Source: Methanobacterium petrolearium (GTDB lineage: Archaea > Methanobacteriota > Methanobacteria > Methanobacteriales > Methanobacteriaceae). From it: a stretch of 64,000 nt of DNA. Made by a program: the position numbers and the translations under genes. Below are positions 1-9,348 of the stretch, piece by piece. A model generated the notes under the pieces. The model saw only the letters and a list, made by a program, of their open reading frames with translations. It did no database searches and had not been told where the DNA came from. The stretch is taken from assembly GCF_017873625.1 (NCBI RefSeq), contig NZ_JAGGKL010000003.1, positions 62,001 through 126,000 of the forward strand, given 5' to 3'. Each line of letters starts with the position of its first letter. Within the stretch, counting starts at the first letter, position 1.

Positions 1-337
1 TTCCAGGGACAGCTTGTTGTTCTGGCTCAATACAGTAACCTTGAACAGTTTCATTGGTATTGGAACTGATTTTTTTATCATCAATAATAACCAGATCCTG
101 TGACTGTTTACTTTTGAGTATGGTTCCTTTATCCGCTACCAATGGTTGGGTGCCATTGTTGGTAATGGTTACATTATGTGGAACACTTCCAGCTGCAGTA
201 GTTTGAACAATGTGGGTTTGGTTATTATCATAAGCCCGTTCAAGGGTTATTCCACCACCATAAAGGAAACTGAGAACTCCGCAACCCACAGAAAAAATTA
301 TTACTCCGGCTATTAATAAGACTAATCTTATGTTCAT
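1..337 (-). CDS. N-terminal part of a membrane-anchored extracytoplasmic protein (runs off the window)
   Basis: The frame is open from an ATG at 337 to the window edge, about 112 codons, so the C-terminus is missing. Residues 3-27 form one hydrophobic segment (MNIRLVLLIAGVIIF and on) that could be a signal anchor. The rest is polar and rich in Asn and Thr (for example ITNNGTQPL), as expected for a domain outside the membrane. There are no catalytic motifs, and I do not recognise the family. It is convergent with nothing in the window and shares its strand with the downstream proS. The reading frame is secure; the function is unknown. Confidence 0.6.
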   Translation of the reverse strand, partial: MNIRLVLLIAGVIIFSVGCGVLSFLYGGGITLERAYDNNQTHIVQTTAAGSVPHNVTITNNGTQPLVADKGTILKSKQSQDLVIIDDKKISSNTNETVQGYCIEPEQQAVPG

Positions 338-442
338 GACCTATCCTCTGCTATTATGAATTTAATACATCCTAAGGTGATGACCTTAAATAATTTCATT
401 TTTCACTGGTTTATATATGTTTTTTTATAAATTGAATATTTC

Positions 443-481
443 TGAATCCATGTTTTTTCGTTTTGAATCCATGTTTTTTCG
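443..481. repeat. Two-copy tandem repeat, period 21 bp
   Basis: An 18-bp core (TGAATCCATGTTTTTTCG) occurs at 443-460 and again at 464-481. It lies in the spacer between the end of proS and the upstream gene. It belongs to a window-wide pattern of short tandem duplications. No function is evident. Confidence 0.85.
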
Positions 482-529
482 AAAAATATTCTTAAATTTC
501 CATGATCACTCTAAATATGTGATTTAAGT

Positions 530-1936
530 CTAATATGTTTTGGCAAGAAGAGCTCTGGATTTTGCTGGAGAACCACAATTAATGCATTTGCCTTCATGGA
601 CTTCTTCACTAACACCCAGAATATCAACTTTAACTATTTCCTCAATTTCCCTACCACAGGACTCATCACCACACCAGTCAAAGGAGACAATTCCTTTATC
701 TTCCTTCAAAATGTCCAGTGCATCCTGTAATGAAGTGGCGGGTCTGATATCAGAATTAAACTTTTCCCAAGCCATGGTTTTAAGGTTTTGGGTGATTCCA
801 TTTAGGATTTTGTTCAAATCAGTGATGATCGTTTCTTCCTGGTAGTCAAAGGTTTCCTTATCCATTGTATCCCTACGCAGGAGGACGATTTTCTTATTTT
901 CAATGTCTCGGAGCCCTATCTCCAGGCGGAGTGGTACTCCCCGCATTTCCCATTCATAGTATTTTTTCCCGGCTCTAAGGTCACGATCATCAAGATGAAC
1001 ACGGATCCCATTATCTTTAAGCATGTTCTTCAGGTGATTGCAAAAATCCAGAACTGTTTGAGCGCCCTTTTTGAATAGAACTGGAACGATCACCACTTGA
1101 TAAGGTGCTACACTTGGAGGGAGAACTAATCCTGATGAATCTCCGTGGATACCAATGATAGATGCTATGACCCGGTCAGACAATCCATAACATGTTTGAT
1201 AGACATGTTCATGTTCTCCTTCGGCTGTTTCATAGGTTATATCAAAGGTGTGGGCAAATGTCTGACCCAGATTGTGCACGGTACCTATCTGAAGGGTCTT
1301 ACCATCAGGCATCAAGGTGTCGAAGGCCATGGTGTAATCGGCTCCAGGAAACTTATCCCAGTCAGGACGTCGGGTAACCACGAAAGGTATCCCTAAGTAG
1401 TCAAAAAAGTTGCTGTATAATTCTATTGCATTTTCAACCTGTTTTTGTGCACCTTCATAATCTACATGAATGGTGTGGGCCTCTTTAAATGTTGTGATCT
1501 CCCTTACACGTATAAGCGGCCGTGTGTGTTTGGTTTCGTAGCGGAAAGTGTTAACTATCTGGTATAATTTCATAGGAAGGTCTGTGTGGGACCGTACCCA
1601 GAGGTTGAACATAGGGTACATGGCAGTTTCACTGGTGGGTCTAAGGGCCAGTTTTTTATTTAGTGGGGTTAAACCTCCATGTGTTACCCAGTAAACTTCT
1701 TCTTCAAAACCTTTTACATGGATGGCCTCCTTGGCCAGTTCATCTTCAGGTATCAGTAGGGGAAAAAGCACTTCTTCATGATCTTCATCTAAAAGTTCTC
1801 TAAGTAATTTCAAGGCATATTTTCGTATTTTAAAACCCTGTGGCTGCCAGACATGCATCCCTTTAATTGGATAACGGGTGTCAATTATCTGTGCTTCCTC
1901 AAGGATGTTATGAAACCATTCGCTGAATTCTGACAT
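530..1936 (-). CDS. proS: Proline--tRNA ligase, archaeal/eukaryal type
   Basis: This is a cytoplasmic class II aminoacyl-tRNA synthetase that charges tRNA-Pro. The class II core is visible: the TxE element (RPTSETAMYP, near residue 100), motif 2 (FRYETKHTRPLIRVREI) and the later GDSSGLVLPP stretch. An anticodon-binding domain follows (PYQVVIVPVLFKKG). The C-terminal domain has a four-cysteine site (WCGDESC and KCINCG) and the protein ends in Tyr, as in archaeal and eukaryal ProRS, which lack the bacterial editing insertion. The length of 468 residues is normal. It starts at an ATG 40 bp after an AT-rich stretch and appears to be transcribed alone. Confidence 0.97.
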   Translation of the reverse strand: MSEFSEWFHNILEEAQIIDTRYPIKGMHVWQPQGFKIRKYALKLLRELLDEDHEEVLFPLLIPEDELAKEAIHVKGFEEEVYWVTHGGLTPLNKKLALRPTSETAMYPMFNLWVRSHTDLPMKLYQIVNTFRYETKHTRPLIRVREITTFKEAHTIHVDYEGAQKQVENAIELYSNFFDYLGIPFVVTRRPDWDKFPGADYTMAFDTLMPDGKTLQIGTVHNLGQTFAHTFDITYETAEGEHEHVYQTCYGLSDRVIASIIGIHGDSSGLVLPPSVAPYQVVIVPVLFKKGAQTVLDFCNHLKNMLKDNGIRVHLDDRDLRAGKKYYEWEMRGVPLRLEIGLRDIENKKIVLLRRDTMDKETFDYQEETIITDLNKILNGITQNLKTMAWEKFNSDIRPATSLQDALDILKEDKGIVSFDWCGDESCGREIEEIVKVDILGVSEEVHEGKCINCGSPAKSRALLAKTY

Positions 1937-2505
1937 TTCTTCACCAATATAATTTTAATAACAATGTGAATTCCATTTTTTTGATTTAATAATGAATCTT
2001 CTATTTACTATTGTTCCATTTTAAATATTAAATTAATTATTTATGCTATTAGATGTGTTGATAACATCTTATTAGTTTTCTTTTGATTTTATATGGCTTT
2101 AAACTTTTTATTTATAATTAATTTTTCGAGTTTAAAATTACAACAGCATTATAATTAAGTTTATTGGAGAAAGTTAAGGTTGGTTTTTTAATAAATTTTT
2201 GGGAATCTAATGTAATTTTTGGAACTTAATCTATGTTGAAAAACTTAATGTATGTTGAAAATACATATAAGGTCGTCATGAACATCATTATCCAAAAAAA
2301 TCTATGTTAAATTATTGATCCTGTAAAAAATAATCAAAAACCGTGAATTAACATCATTAGATATTTATTTTCCTCACTTCACAATTATAAGATTTGTAAA
2401 TTCATCCATCTGTTGTTTATCAACACTTGAATCTGGATTATTAAATCAAAAATTATTTTATCTTGCATCCTAAATATCATATGGATATTAAAAAAGGAGA
2501 TATAC
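1937..2505. other. 569-bp AT-rich spacer between divergent proS and egsA
   Basis: I see no coding potential. It must hold both divergent promoters. It contains a 19-bp tandem duplication with one mismatch at 2223-2241 and 2242-2260. Just ahead of egsA is a strong ribosome-binding site (AAAGGAG, about 2494-2500). Confidence 0.6.
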
Positions 2506-3552
<1,047 letters not shown>

Positions 3553-3570
3553 ACATGGGAGTGGAATGTA

Positions 3571-4005
3571 ATGATAACCCTCATTGGAACTGATTTAGCA
3601 GAGAAAGGACTTAAATTCATGCATTTTGGGGCTGCCAGCCAATGCGAAAAGTGTCGCTTTAAGGGAACCTGTATTGATTCTCTAGAAGAAGGAAGGTTGT
3701 ACAGAATCAGAGAAGTAAAAAACACCGAACATCCCTGCCTGGTTCACGAGGGAGGTAAAGTAAAGGTAGTTGATGTCGAAAAAGCCACTTTTAAAACCGC
3801 TATCGACTCAAAACGTGCATTTGAAGGTTCCAATATTGTGTTTTTACCTCCGAACTGTGAAGAAAACTGTTCTATGCAAGAATTTTGTTTTCCTGAGGGC
3901 CTTTATCGAGAAGATAAGTGTAAAATAATGAAAAAAATGGGTAAACCCAAAGAAAAATGTCCTAAAGGGTTAAATCTAAGCGTTGTTCTTCTTAAACAGT
4001 TGTGA
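3571..4005 (+). CDS. UPF0179 family cysteine-rich protein
   Basis: The 144-residue cytoplasmic protein matches the archaeal UPF0179 family (start MITLIGTDLAEKGLKF). It is rich in cysteine: CEKCRFKGTC near residue 26, HPC near 52, CEENCSMQEFC near 95 and further Cys near the C-terminus (CKIMKKMGKPKEKC). The pattern suggests metal or Fe-S binding, which is inference. No function is established to my knowledge. Its position 18 bp behind egsA suggests an operon, but a link to lipid synthesis is not shown. Confidence 0.88.
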   Translation: MITLIGTDLAEKGLKFMHFGAASQCEKCRFKGTCIDSLEEGRLYRIREVKNTEHPCLVHEGGKVKVVDVEKATFKTAIDSKRAFEGSNIVFLPPNCEENCSMQEFCFPEGLYREDKCKIMKKMGKPKEKCPKGLNLSVVLLKQL

Positions 4006-4116
4006 GAGGTTATGAATAAGAACTGCTTGGAATGAACTAAAAAAAAGATATAATCTTTAAAATAGTTACAAGATTTAAAAAAAAATTGCAGTATTAATTT
4101 AACAGGGAGAACACAC

Positions 4117-4836
4117 ATGCATCCGAAAAAAGAAATTGCCTGGGAAGCAGTTCAACTGGTAGATGAGGCGAAAAGGCAAGTTGCCAATGAAGCAGCGATG
4201 ATGGTTAATGATGGACAGATTTTAGGATTAGGAACCGGTTCAACATCACACTACTTTATCCAAAAACTTGGAAACCGGATTATGGAAGAAGAACTGGATA
4301 TTATGGGCATACCCACATCTTATCAGTCATTTTTCCTGGCAAGAGATTGTAAAATACCCATAACCACCCTAGATGAACATCTTCCTGATCTTGCTGTTGA
4401 TGGTGCTGATGAAGTAGACCCTCAGTTGAATCTTATTAAAGGTGGTGGAGCTGCCCATACCCTTGAAAAAATCGTTGACTCAGCAGCTGATAAATTCTTA
4501 GTCATTGTAGATGAATCCAAAAAGGTTGAGAAACTTGGAGATTTCCCAGTCCCCCTGGAAGTCATACCATCAGCATACAGGCCAGTGACTGAACAAGTAA
4601 AAGCTGCGGGTGGTGTTCCTTCCCTTAGAATGGCTCAAATGAAAGACGGTCCTGTGATAACAGATAACAATAATTTTGTGGTGGATGTTCAGTTTAAAGA
4701 GATTCCAAATCCAAAGGAACTTGAAATAGAACTTAACAGTATTCCTGGTGTTGTGGAAAATGGTGTATTCGCAGGAATAGCTGACCAGGTTTTAATTGCC
4801 ACTTCCAATGGAGTTGAATCCATTAAAAAACCATAA
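4117..4836 (+). CDS. rpiA: Ribose-5-phosphate isomerase A
   Basis: It interconverts ribose-5-phosphate and ribulose-5-phosphate and so supplies pentose for nucleotides. The 239-residue length is typical. Family motifs are clear: the phosphate loop GLGTGSTSHYF (about 37-47), VDGADEVDPQLNLIKGGG (about 92-109, with catalytic Asp residues), a downstream Glu in HTLEKIVD, and VVDESKK-like IVDESKKVEKLG. ATG follows AGGGAGAACAC. The 111-bp gap from the UPF0179 gene leaves open whether it has its own promoter. Confidence 0.97.
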   Translation: MHPKKEIAWEAVQLVDEAKRQVANEAAMMVNDGQILGLGTGSTSHYFIQKLGNRIMEEELDIMGIPTSYQSFFLARDCKIPITTLDEHLPDLAVDGADEVDPQLNLIKGGGAAHTLEKIVDSAADKFLVIVDESKKVEKLGDFPVPLEVIPSAYRPVTEQVKAAGGVPSLRMAQMKDGPVITDNNNFVVDVQFKEIPNPKELEIELNSIPGVVENGVFAGIADQVLIATSNGVESIKKP

Positions 4837-4899
4837 ATTCTTAATTTTTCTTTAAAATAGAAATAAAAAAATAATAAATTTTTTCTTTTTAAAATAGTA

Positions 4900-5061
4900 T
4901 TAATCCTTTTTAGAGTAGGCTATCCTTGCAGAAATTAGGCTTAATGCTAAAAATAATAAACCAACCTGACTTCCACTCTCTTGCATACTCACAATTCCCG
5001 CAAAAGCGGTTGTTGAGGCATCTGTAGGGTTAAATGTATTTGTAGGTTCTGTAACTGTTAA
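4900..5061 (-). pseudogene. Remnant of the C-terminal anchor of a surface protein
   Basis: Read on the minus strand, the frame between in-frame stops at 5062-5064 and 4900-4902 gives a Thr/Pro-rich stretch (TVTEPTNTFNPTDASTT). It is followed by MQESGSQ, a hydrophobic helix (VGLLFLALSLISA) and a basic tail (ARIAYSKKD). This layout of short motif, helix and Lys/Arg tail is that of a C-terminal wall or membrane anchor. The upstream stop shows that the rest of the gene is gone. A separate 28-residue peptide starting at the internal Met cannot be excluded. Confidence 0.4.
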
Positions 5062-5079
5062 TTAATCATTACAGCCGTA

Positions 5080-5403
5080 TTATTGGAAATTAAATAAAAT
5101 ACTAAATAATAATCCTAAGATTCCTGTGGCAAGGTTTGCCACCAATGAGATCATAAAAGCCTTTGAATAATCAAACTTAAGCAACAATTTCAGGAAAATA
5201 CCTTCTGCCAGAAAAACAACAGTTTCAGTTAAAAAAAAGTTAGGATATAAGTACAGATAACTGAATGTTGCCAGGGGTAGAGTGATAGAATTTATTAAAA
5301 TAGAATAAACAAGAAGTTTTAAGGGTTCACTCTGGATAAACAACCAGATAACCAGAAATTCAACTATTACTGTTATGATCCAGTAGAAAATAAGGTTGTA
5401 CAT
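5080..5403 (-). CDS. Small integral membrane protein of unknown function
   Basis: The 107-residue protein is almost entirely hydrophobic, with three to four membrane helices (about 3-20, 29-50, 56-72 and 82-103). I see no charged catalytic motif and do not recognise the family. The ATG at 5403 lies 78 bp downstream of the stop of the next gene upstream on the same strand, which encodes a signal-peptide and single-helix anchored protein. The two could be partners in one transcript; that is inferred from position only. Confidence 0.65.
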   Translation of the reverse strand: MYNLIFYWIITVIVEFLVIWLFIQSEPLKLLVYSILINSITLPLATFSYLYLYPNFFLTETVVFLAEGIFLKLLLKFDYSKAFMISLVANLATGILGLLFSILFNFQ

Positions 5404-5481
5404 GGTCCTATTTTTCTATTCAATAAATTCAATAAATTTAATGTGCAATCTGTTTAGTTATTTGAATTATGTTAAGTGAAG

Positions 5482-6117
5482 TTAATTGGATCTTCTCCTA
5501 ATAAGAATGAAAATTACAGCAGCCAGTGCCAGAATAGGGAGTATTATGAAATAAATGTAATCACCCCAGGATACAGGGTTGCTTGGTTCAGGGGTTTGAT
5601 CTTGGTTAGTGAATGCTTTTTCCTCAGTTTGACCATTTTCATAGGAATAGATGATGCTGGTTTTTTCAATATTCAGGTCATTACCCTGAATCGAATTTAT
5701 TTTAAGAGTTATCAAGGCGCTTTGGAGTGGATTACTGTCACTAACTGTTCCATAAATACCGTCCAATTGAAGGTTGGAACGTACTACTCTTGAATCGTTG
5801 TTAAGGAACTGTTCTACATGTGTTTCATTCATCTGATCTAATTTAACTGAATCAAAAACCGTTCTGGGCACAGCATATATAGAACAGGTACTTAGTTTAT
5901 AAAAATTGAATTGAGATGAGTTTAAGACCTCCATGGAGGGATTGGGAGTTCCATGAAGGATGAAAACGTAATCAGGATAATCTTGGATGTTAGTAAGTTG
6001 ATAGCTTAAGGAGATGGTTTTTTCACCAGGATTAACTACATCAGCTGATGATGTGCCTGTAAACGACGCTAAAATAAATAATAAAATAATGATATGGACA
6101 TACTTAGATGATAACAT
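5482..6117 (-). CDS. Secreted, C-terminally membrane-anchored protein
   Basis: The 211-residue protein has an N-terminal signal peptide (YVHIIILLFILASF, cleavage probably near residue 25 after SSA). An extracytoplasmic domain of about 145 residues with Asn-rich segments follows, and then a C-terminal helix (IYFIILPILALAAVIFILI) before RRRSN. The topology is therefore a type I anchored protein facing outward. I do not recognise the ectodomain. It lies 120 bp downstream of the znuB stop on the same strand, so read-through from the metal-transport operon is possible but unproven. Confidence 0.7.
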   Translation of the reverse strand: MLSSKYVHIIILLFILASFTGTSSADVVNPGEKTISLSYQLTNIQDYPDYVFILHGTPNPSMEVLNSSQFNFYKLSTCSIYAVPRTVFDSVKLDQMNETHVEQFLNNDSRVVRSNLQLDGIYGTVSDSNPLQSALITLKINSIQGNDLNIEKTSIIYSYENGQTEEKAFTNQDQTPEPSNPVSWGDYIYFIILPILALAAVIFILIRRRSN

Positions 6118-6237
6118 AACATATATTTATATCTCTTTTATAATATGTTCCTTCCTTTTTAGTAGGACTAACTAATAACCATCTGATATAATGCTGATAT
6201 AACCATGCTGGTAGAAAGGAAGACCTAATACTTAGAT

Positions 6238-7041
6238 TCATTCCATGACTTTCTGAAGTAAAGATGAAATAAAAAAGCCTAAACCCAGTGTAAGTACGAT
6301 GGTAGCTCCAGATGCAAGGTTGAATAAATAAGAAAGGTATAATCCTCCCGTGGTGAGTATCATTCCCAGAATCACTGCCAGTATCATCATTCTACCTATT
6401 TTATAGGTGTATTGTTTGGCAATGGCTGCAGGGATGGCTAAAAGGGCAATTACCAATATAACCCCAACTACTTTAATCATTACCACTACTGAAAGAGCCA
6501 CCAAAGATAGAAGGAGAAGGTATATGGCTGTGGTGGGCATTCCAACCACGTGACTGAATTCTTCATCAAAGGAAATACCCTGAAATTCTCTCTGGAACAC
6601 CACAACTGTTATTATGATTGCCACATCCAGGATGAGCATGATGAACAGATCGTTAAATGGGACAGTGAGTATGCTCCCGAAAAGATAGGTCATTAGATCT
6701 GGCACATAACCTGGTGTTAAATTGATAAATATGATACCAATGGCCATTCCTATACTCCAAAGTATTCCAATGGCAGTGTCGTCACTGATTTTAACTTTTT
6801 TGCTTGTGAACCCCATGATCAGGGCGGATACTATGCTGAATGGTATGGCTGCTAGTATGGGATTTATTCCCATGAAATATCCCAGACCTATGCCTCCGAA
6901 GGCTGCATGGGAAATTCCTCCGCTGATGAAAACTATCCTCTTTATCACCACATAAGTTCCCACTAATCCACATGCTACACTAACTAGAATGGCTGCCATG
7001 AATGCATTCTGCATGAAAGTGTATTCAAGAATTCCTGTCAT
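6238..7041 (-). CDS. znuB: Metal ABC transporter permease, ZnuB/MntB family
   Basis: This is the 267-residue membrane component of a cluster-9 metal ABC importer. It has about seven to eight hydrophobic helices and the family sequences SGGISHAAFGGIGLGYFMG (about 40-58), GILWSIGMAIGIIFI (about 92) and VVGVILVIALLAIPAAIA (about 190-207). The order on this strand is znuA, znuC, znuB with gaps of 71 and 44 bp, a clear operon. The metal cannot be read from the permease. The binding protein and the divergent NikR-like regulator give conflicting hints (Zn versus Ni). Confidence 0.93.
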   Translation of the reverse strand: MTGILEYTFMQNAFMAAILVSVACGLVGTYVVIKRIVFISGGISHAAFGGIGLGYFMGINPILAAIPFSIVSALIMGFTSKKVKISDDTAIGILWSIGMAIGIIFINLTPGYVPDLMTYLFGSILTVPFNDLFIMLILDVAIIITVVVFQREFQGISFDEEFSHVVGMPTTAIYLLLLSLVALSVVVMIKVVGVILVIALLAIPAAIAKQYTYKIGRMMILAVILGMILTTGGLYLSYLFNLASGATIVLTLGLGFFISSLLQKVME

Positions 7042-7085
7042 GTTTTCTTTGTTCCTTCCATATTTTTCTATGATTTATCTGGAGA

Positions 7086-7829
7086 TTAATGTTTCTTTAG
7101 GACTCTATGAGGAATCCCATGGCTCAGTAGATCAATGGGACATCTATACATTTTTTCCAGTGGTCCTGCTGCATTTTCTGCTGACCCATGATAGAAGAGT
7201 TTCTGATTCAGACAGGCTATGTTATCCACGTGGCTGGAAACTGCCCCCACATCATGACTTACCAGTACTATGGCCATTTTATCCCTTAGTCGTGACAACA
7301 GATTATAAAAGGAGTTCTGCATTTCAGGGTCTATGCTGGCCATTGGTTCATCAAGTAGTAATAATTTGGGTTCTCGTACAATTGCACGGGCAATGAATAC
7401 TCTTTGCATTTGTCCTCCAGAAAGCCGGCTTATTTGACGATCCTTTTTATCCAGCATGCCCACTTCCCTCAAGGCTTTTGTAACCTTTTTTCGGTCATCA
7501 TCCGAATAATTTTTTAAAAGACCGTGGTATCTTCCGGATAAAACTGTGTCAAAAACATTTATCGGGAAATCCGGGTCAAAAGAGACATGCTGTGGGAGAT
7601 ATCCAATGGGATTATCAGGATTACCTGGCTGGTTACCAAAAACTGTTATGTTACCATGATCCACTTTAATTAACCCTAATATTGTTTTGAGTAAGGTGCT
7701 TTTACCCCCACCATTGGGACCGATTATGGCTAAAAAATCGTTGATCTTGATGGAAAGATTTATATCCTCTAAAACGGGCTGTTCATGGAATGTTACAGAT
7801 ACTTCTTCAATTTCAACCGCATTTTCCAT
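7086..7829 (-). CDS. znuC: Metal ABC transporter ATP-binding protein, ZnuC family
   Basis: This 247-residue ATPase energises the ZnuB permease. All ABC motifs are present: Walker A GPNGGGKST (about 36-44), Q-loop YLPQH, signature RLSGGQMQR (about 137), Walker B LLLLDEP and the switch His in VLVSHD. The length is normal for the family. It sits between znuA and znuB. The ATG is at 7829, about 70 bp after the znuA stop, in an AT-rich gap. Confidence 0.95.
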   Translation of the reverse strand: MENAVEIEEVSVTFHEQPVLEDINLSIKINDFLAIIGPNGGGKSTLLKTILGLIKVDHGNITVFGNQPGNPDNPIGYLPQHVSFDPDFPINVFDTVLSGRYHGLLKNYSDDDRKKVTKALREVGMLDKKDRQISRLSGGQMQRVFIARAIVREPKLLLLDEPMASIDPEMQNSFYNLLSRLRDKMAIVLVSHDVGAVSSHVDNIACLNQKLFYHGSAENAAGPLEKMYRCPIDLLSHGIPHRVLKKH

Positions 7830-7900
7830 TATAATTCACCTTAGATTAGATTTAAATCTTATAATTATAGTTTCAATATTTTCAGTTGTTAAAAATAACT

Positions 7901-8800
7901 TTAAGTGTTGGCAAAGGCTTCTGCTACCTTCTTCATGTTGTCCAGGTAATTTTCACTGAGTGGATCCACTACTACTACCTTTCCTCCAATTTCATCGGCA
8001 ATGACTTTTGCATTGCTGGAACTGAACTCTGGACTTACAAAGACAACACTGATGTTTTCCTGCTTAGCCTGGTCTATCAGGTTAGCTATACCCTGGGGAG
8101 TGGGTTCTTTTCCCTCATCCTCAATGGATATCTGGTAGAGATTGTAATCTCTGCAAAAATAGGCCCATGCTGGATGGTAAACCATTATTTTGGTATTGTT
8201 TTTTCCACTCAATATTTGTGTAATGTTTTTATCGAGTTCATCCAGTTGTTTTAGGTATTCATCCTTATTTTTGGTATAATAATCCTTATTTTGTGGGTCG
8301 ATCTCAACCAGGCTTTCGTACATATTTTCCACCATGATCTTGGCGTTTCTGGGTGAAACCCATACATGTGGATCGCTGCCTTCCTCCTGCTCGGCTGTGT
8401 TGGGAATTAGTTCAATTCCCTGTGAAGTGTTTACTACTTTCATCTGGGGGTTCATTGCTGTGAGTTTATCCATCCAGGTTTGTTCGAATTCAATGTCTGA
8501 TCCTACCTGAAAATATACATCAGCATCTTCAACTTCCTTCATCTGGTTGGGTAGGGGTTCATAGGTATGTGGATCAGCACCTGAGGGTACCATAACAGTA
8601 ACATTAACCTTATCCCCACCGATACGTTTTGCGAACTCTTCCTGAGGTCCAATAGTAACCACCACCCCTATCTTCCCCCCGGAAAGTTTTGATTGATTAT
8701 CTGCATTGGAGTAATTATTTTCTATGATGTATACAGCAGTTGCTATAAGCAGAATTAAAATTGAACATACTATAATAGCGTATAGAACTTTTCTTTCCAT
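7901..8800 (-). CDS. znuA: Metal ABC transporter substrate-binding protein, ZnuA family
   Basis: The 299-residue cluster A-I binding protein has an N-terminal membrane anchor (YAIIVCSILILLIATAVYII). The expected metal ligands are visible: His in SGADPHTYEP, His in GSDPHVWVSP, His in MVYHPAWAYF and Asp in VVVDPLSENY. His3-Asp is the zinc-type set; Mn/Fe proteins usually have Glu at the third position. There is no His-rich loop. The anchor contains a Cys but no obvious lipobox at its end, so anchoring is probably through the uncleaved helix. It is the first gene of the operon, divergent from the nikR-like gene across 109 bp. Confidence 0.93.
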   Translation of the reverse strand: MERKVLYAIIVCSILILLIATAVYIIENNYSNADNQSKLSGGKIGVVVTIGPQEEFAKRIGGDKVNVTVMVPSGADPHTYEPLPNQMKEVEDADVYFQVGSDIEFEQTWMDKLTAMNPQMKVVNTSQGIELIPNTAEQEEGSDPHVWVSPRNAKIMVENMYESLVEIDPQNKDYYTKNKDEYLKQLDELDKNITQILSGKNNTKIMVYHPAWAYFCRDYNLYQISIEDEGKEPTPQGIANLIDQAKQENISVVFVSPEFSSSNAKVIADEIGGKVVVVDPLSENYLDNMKKVAEAFANT

Positions 8801-8839
8801 TGTGGCACCTGAAAAATGTATAAAACTGGAATTATATTG

Positions 8840-8873
<34 letters not shown>

Positions 8874-8909
8874 ATTAGCAAGGTATTTATAGGGAGTTAT
8901 TAAAACATC

Positions 8910-9308
8910 ATGGCTATGACTATTATTAGTGTATCTCTTAGTGAAAAACTACTAAAAGAGATTGATGCTCTGAAAGAAGAAGCAGGTTTTTCTGGCCGTT
9001 CCGAAATAATTCGGGCCAGTACCCGTCTTTTGATCAGCGAAAATGAAGAAAAAAAAGATTTAGAAGGACATATCAATTCCATACTCATCTTAATCCATCC
9101 TCAAAGATTAGAAGATAAAGTAACCGAAGTCAAACACCATTTTGAAGACATAATTCGCACACAAATCCACAGCCACTTGCAGGATAACCAATGTCTTGAA
9201 CTCTTCATCCTGGAAGGAGATGCAAGCAGGATAAGAGAGTTATCTCACCTTTTAAACCGAAATATCAAGACTGTTTACTCAAAACTTGTTTCACTACCTC
9301 ATGAATGA
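8910..9308 (+). CDS. nikR: NikR-like nickel-responsive regulator (ribbon-helix-helix)
   Basis: The 132-residue protein has an N-terminal ribbon-helix-helix DNA-binding domain (ISVSLSEKLLKEIDAL, then GRSEIIRASTRLL) and a C-terminal ACT-like metal-binding domain. The nickel ligands of E. coli NikR (His76, His87, His89, Cys95) are all present here at the same residue numbers: H76 in KHHFED, and H87, H89 and C95 in IHSHLQDNQCLE. This supports a nickel sensor that tetramerises and represses transport genes. It is divergent from a zinc-type transporter, so either that operon is its target or the assignment of metal needs revision. ATG 8910 is used; ATG 8916 is an alternative. Confidence 0.85.
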   Translation: MAMTIISVSLSEKLLKEIDALKEEAGFSGRSEIIRASTRLLISENEEKKDLEGHINSILILIHPQRLEDKVTEVKHHFEDIIRTQIHSHLQDNQCLELFILEGDASRIRELSHLLNRNIKTVYSKLVSLPHE

Positions 9309-9348
9309 GAAAAAAATTAAATTTTGAGTTTTAATCTTGTTTAACCAA

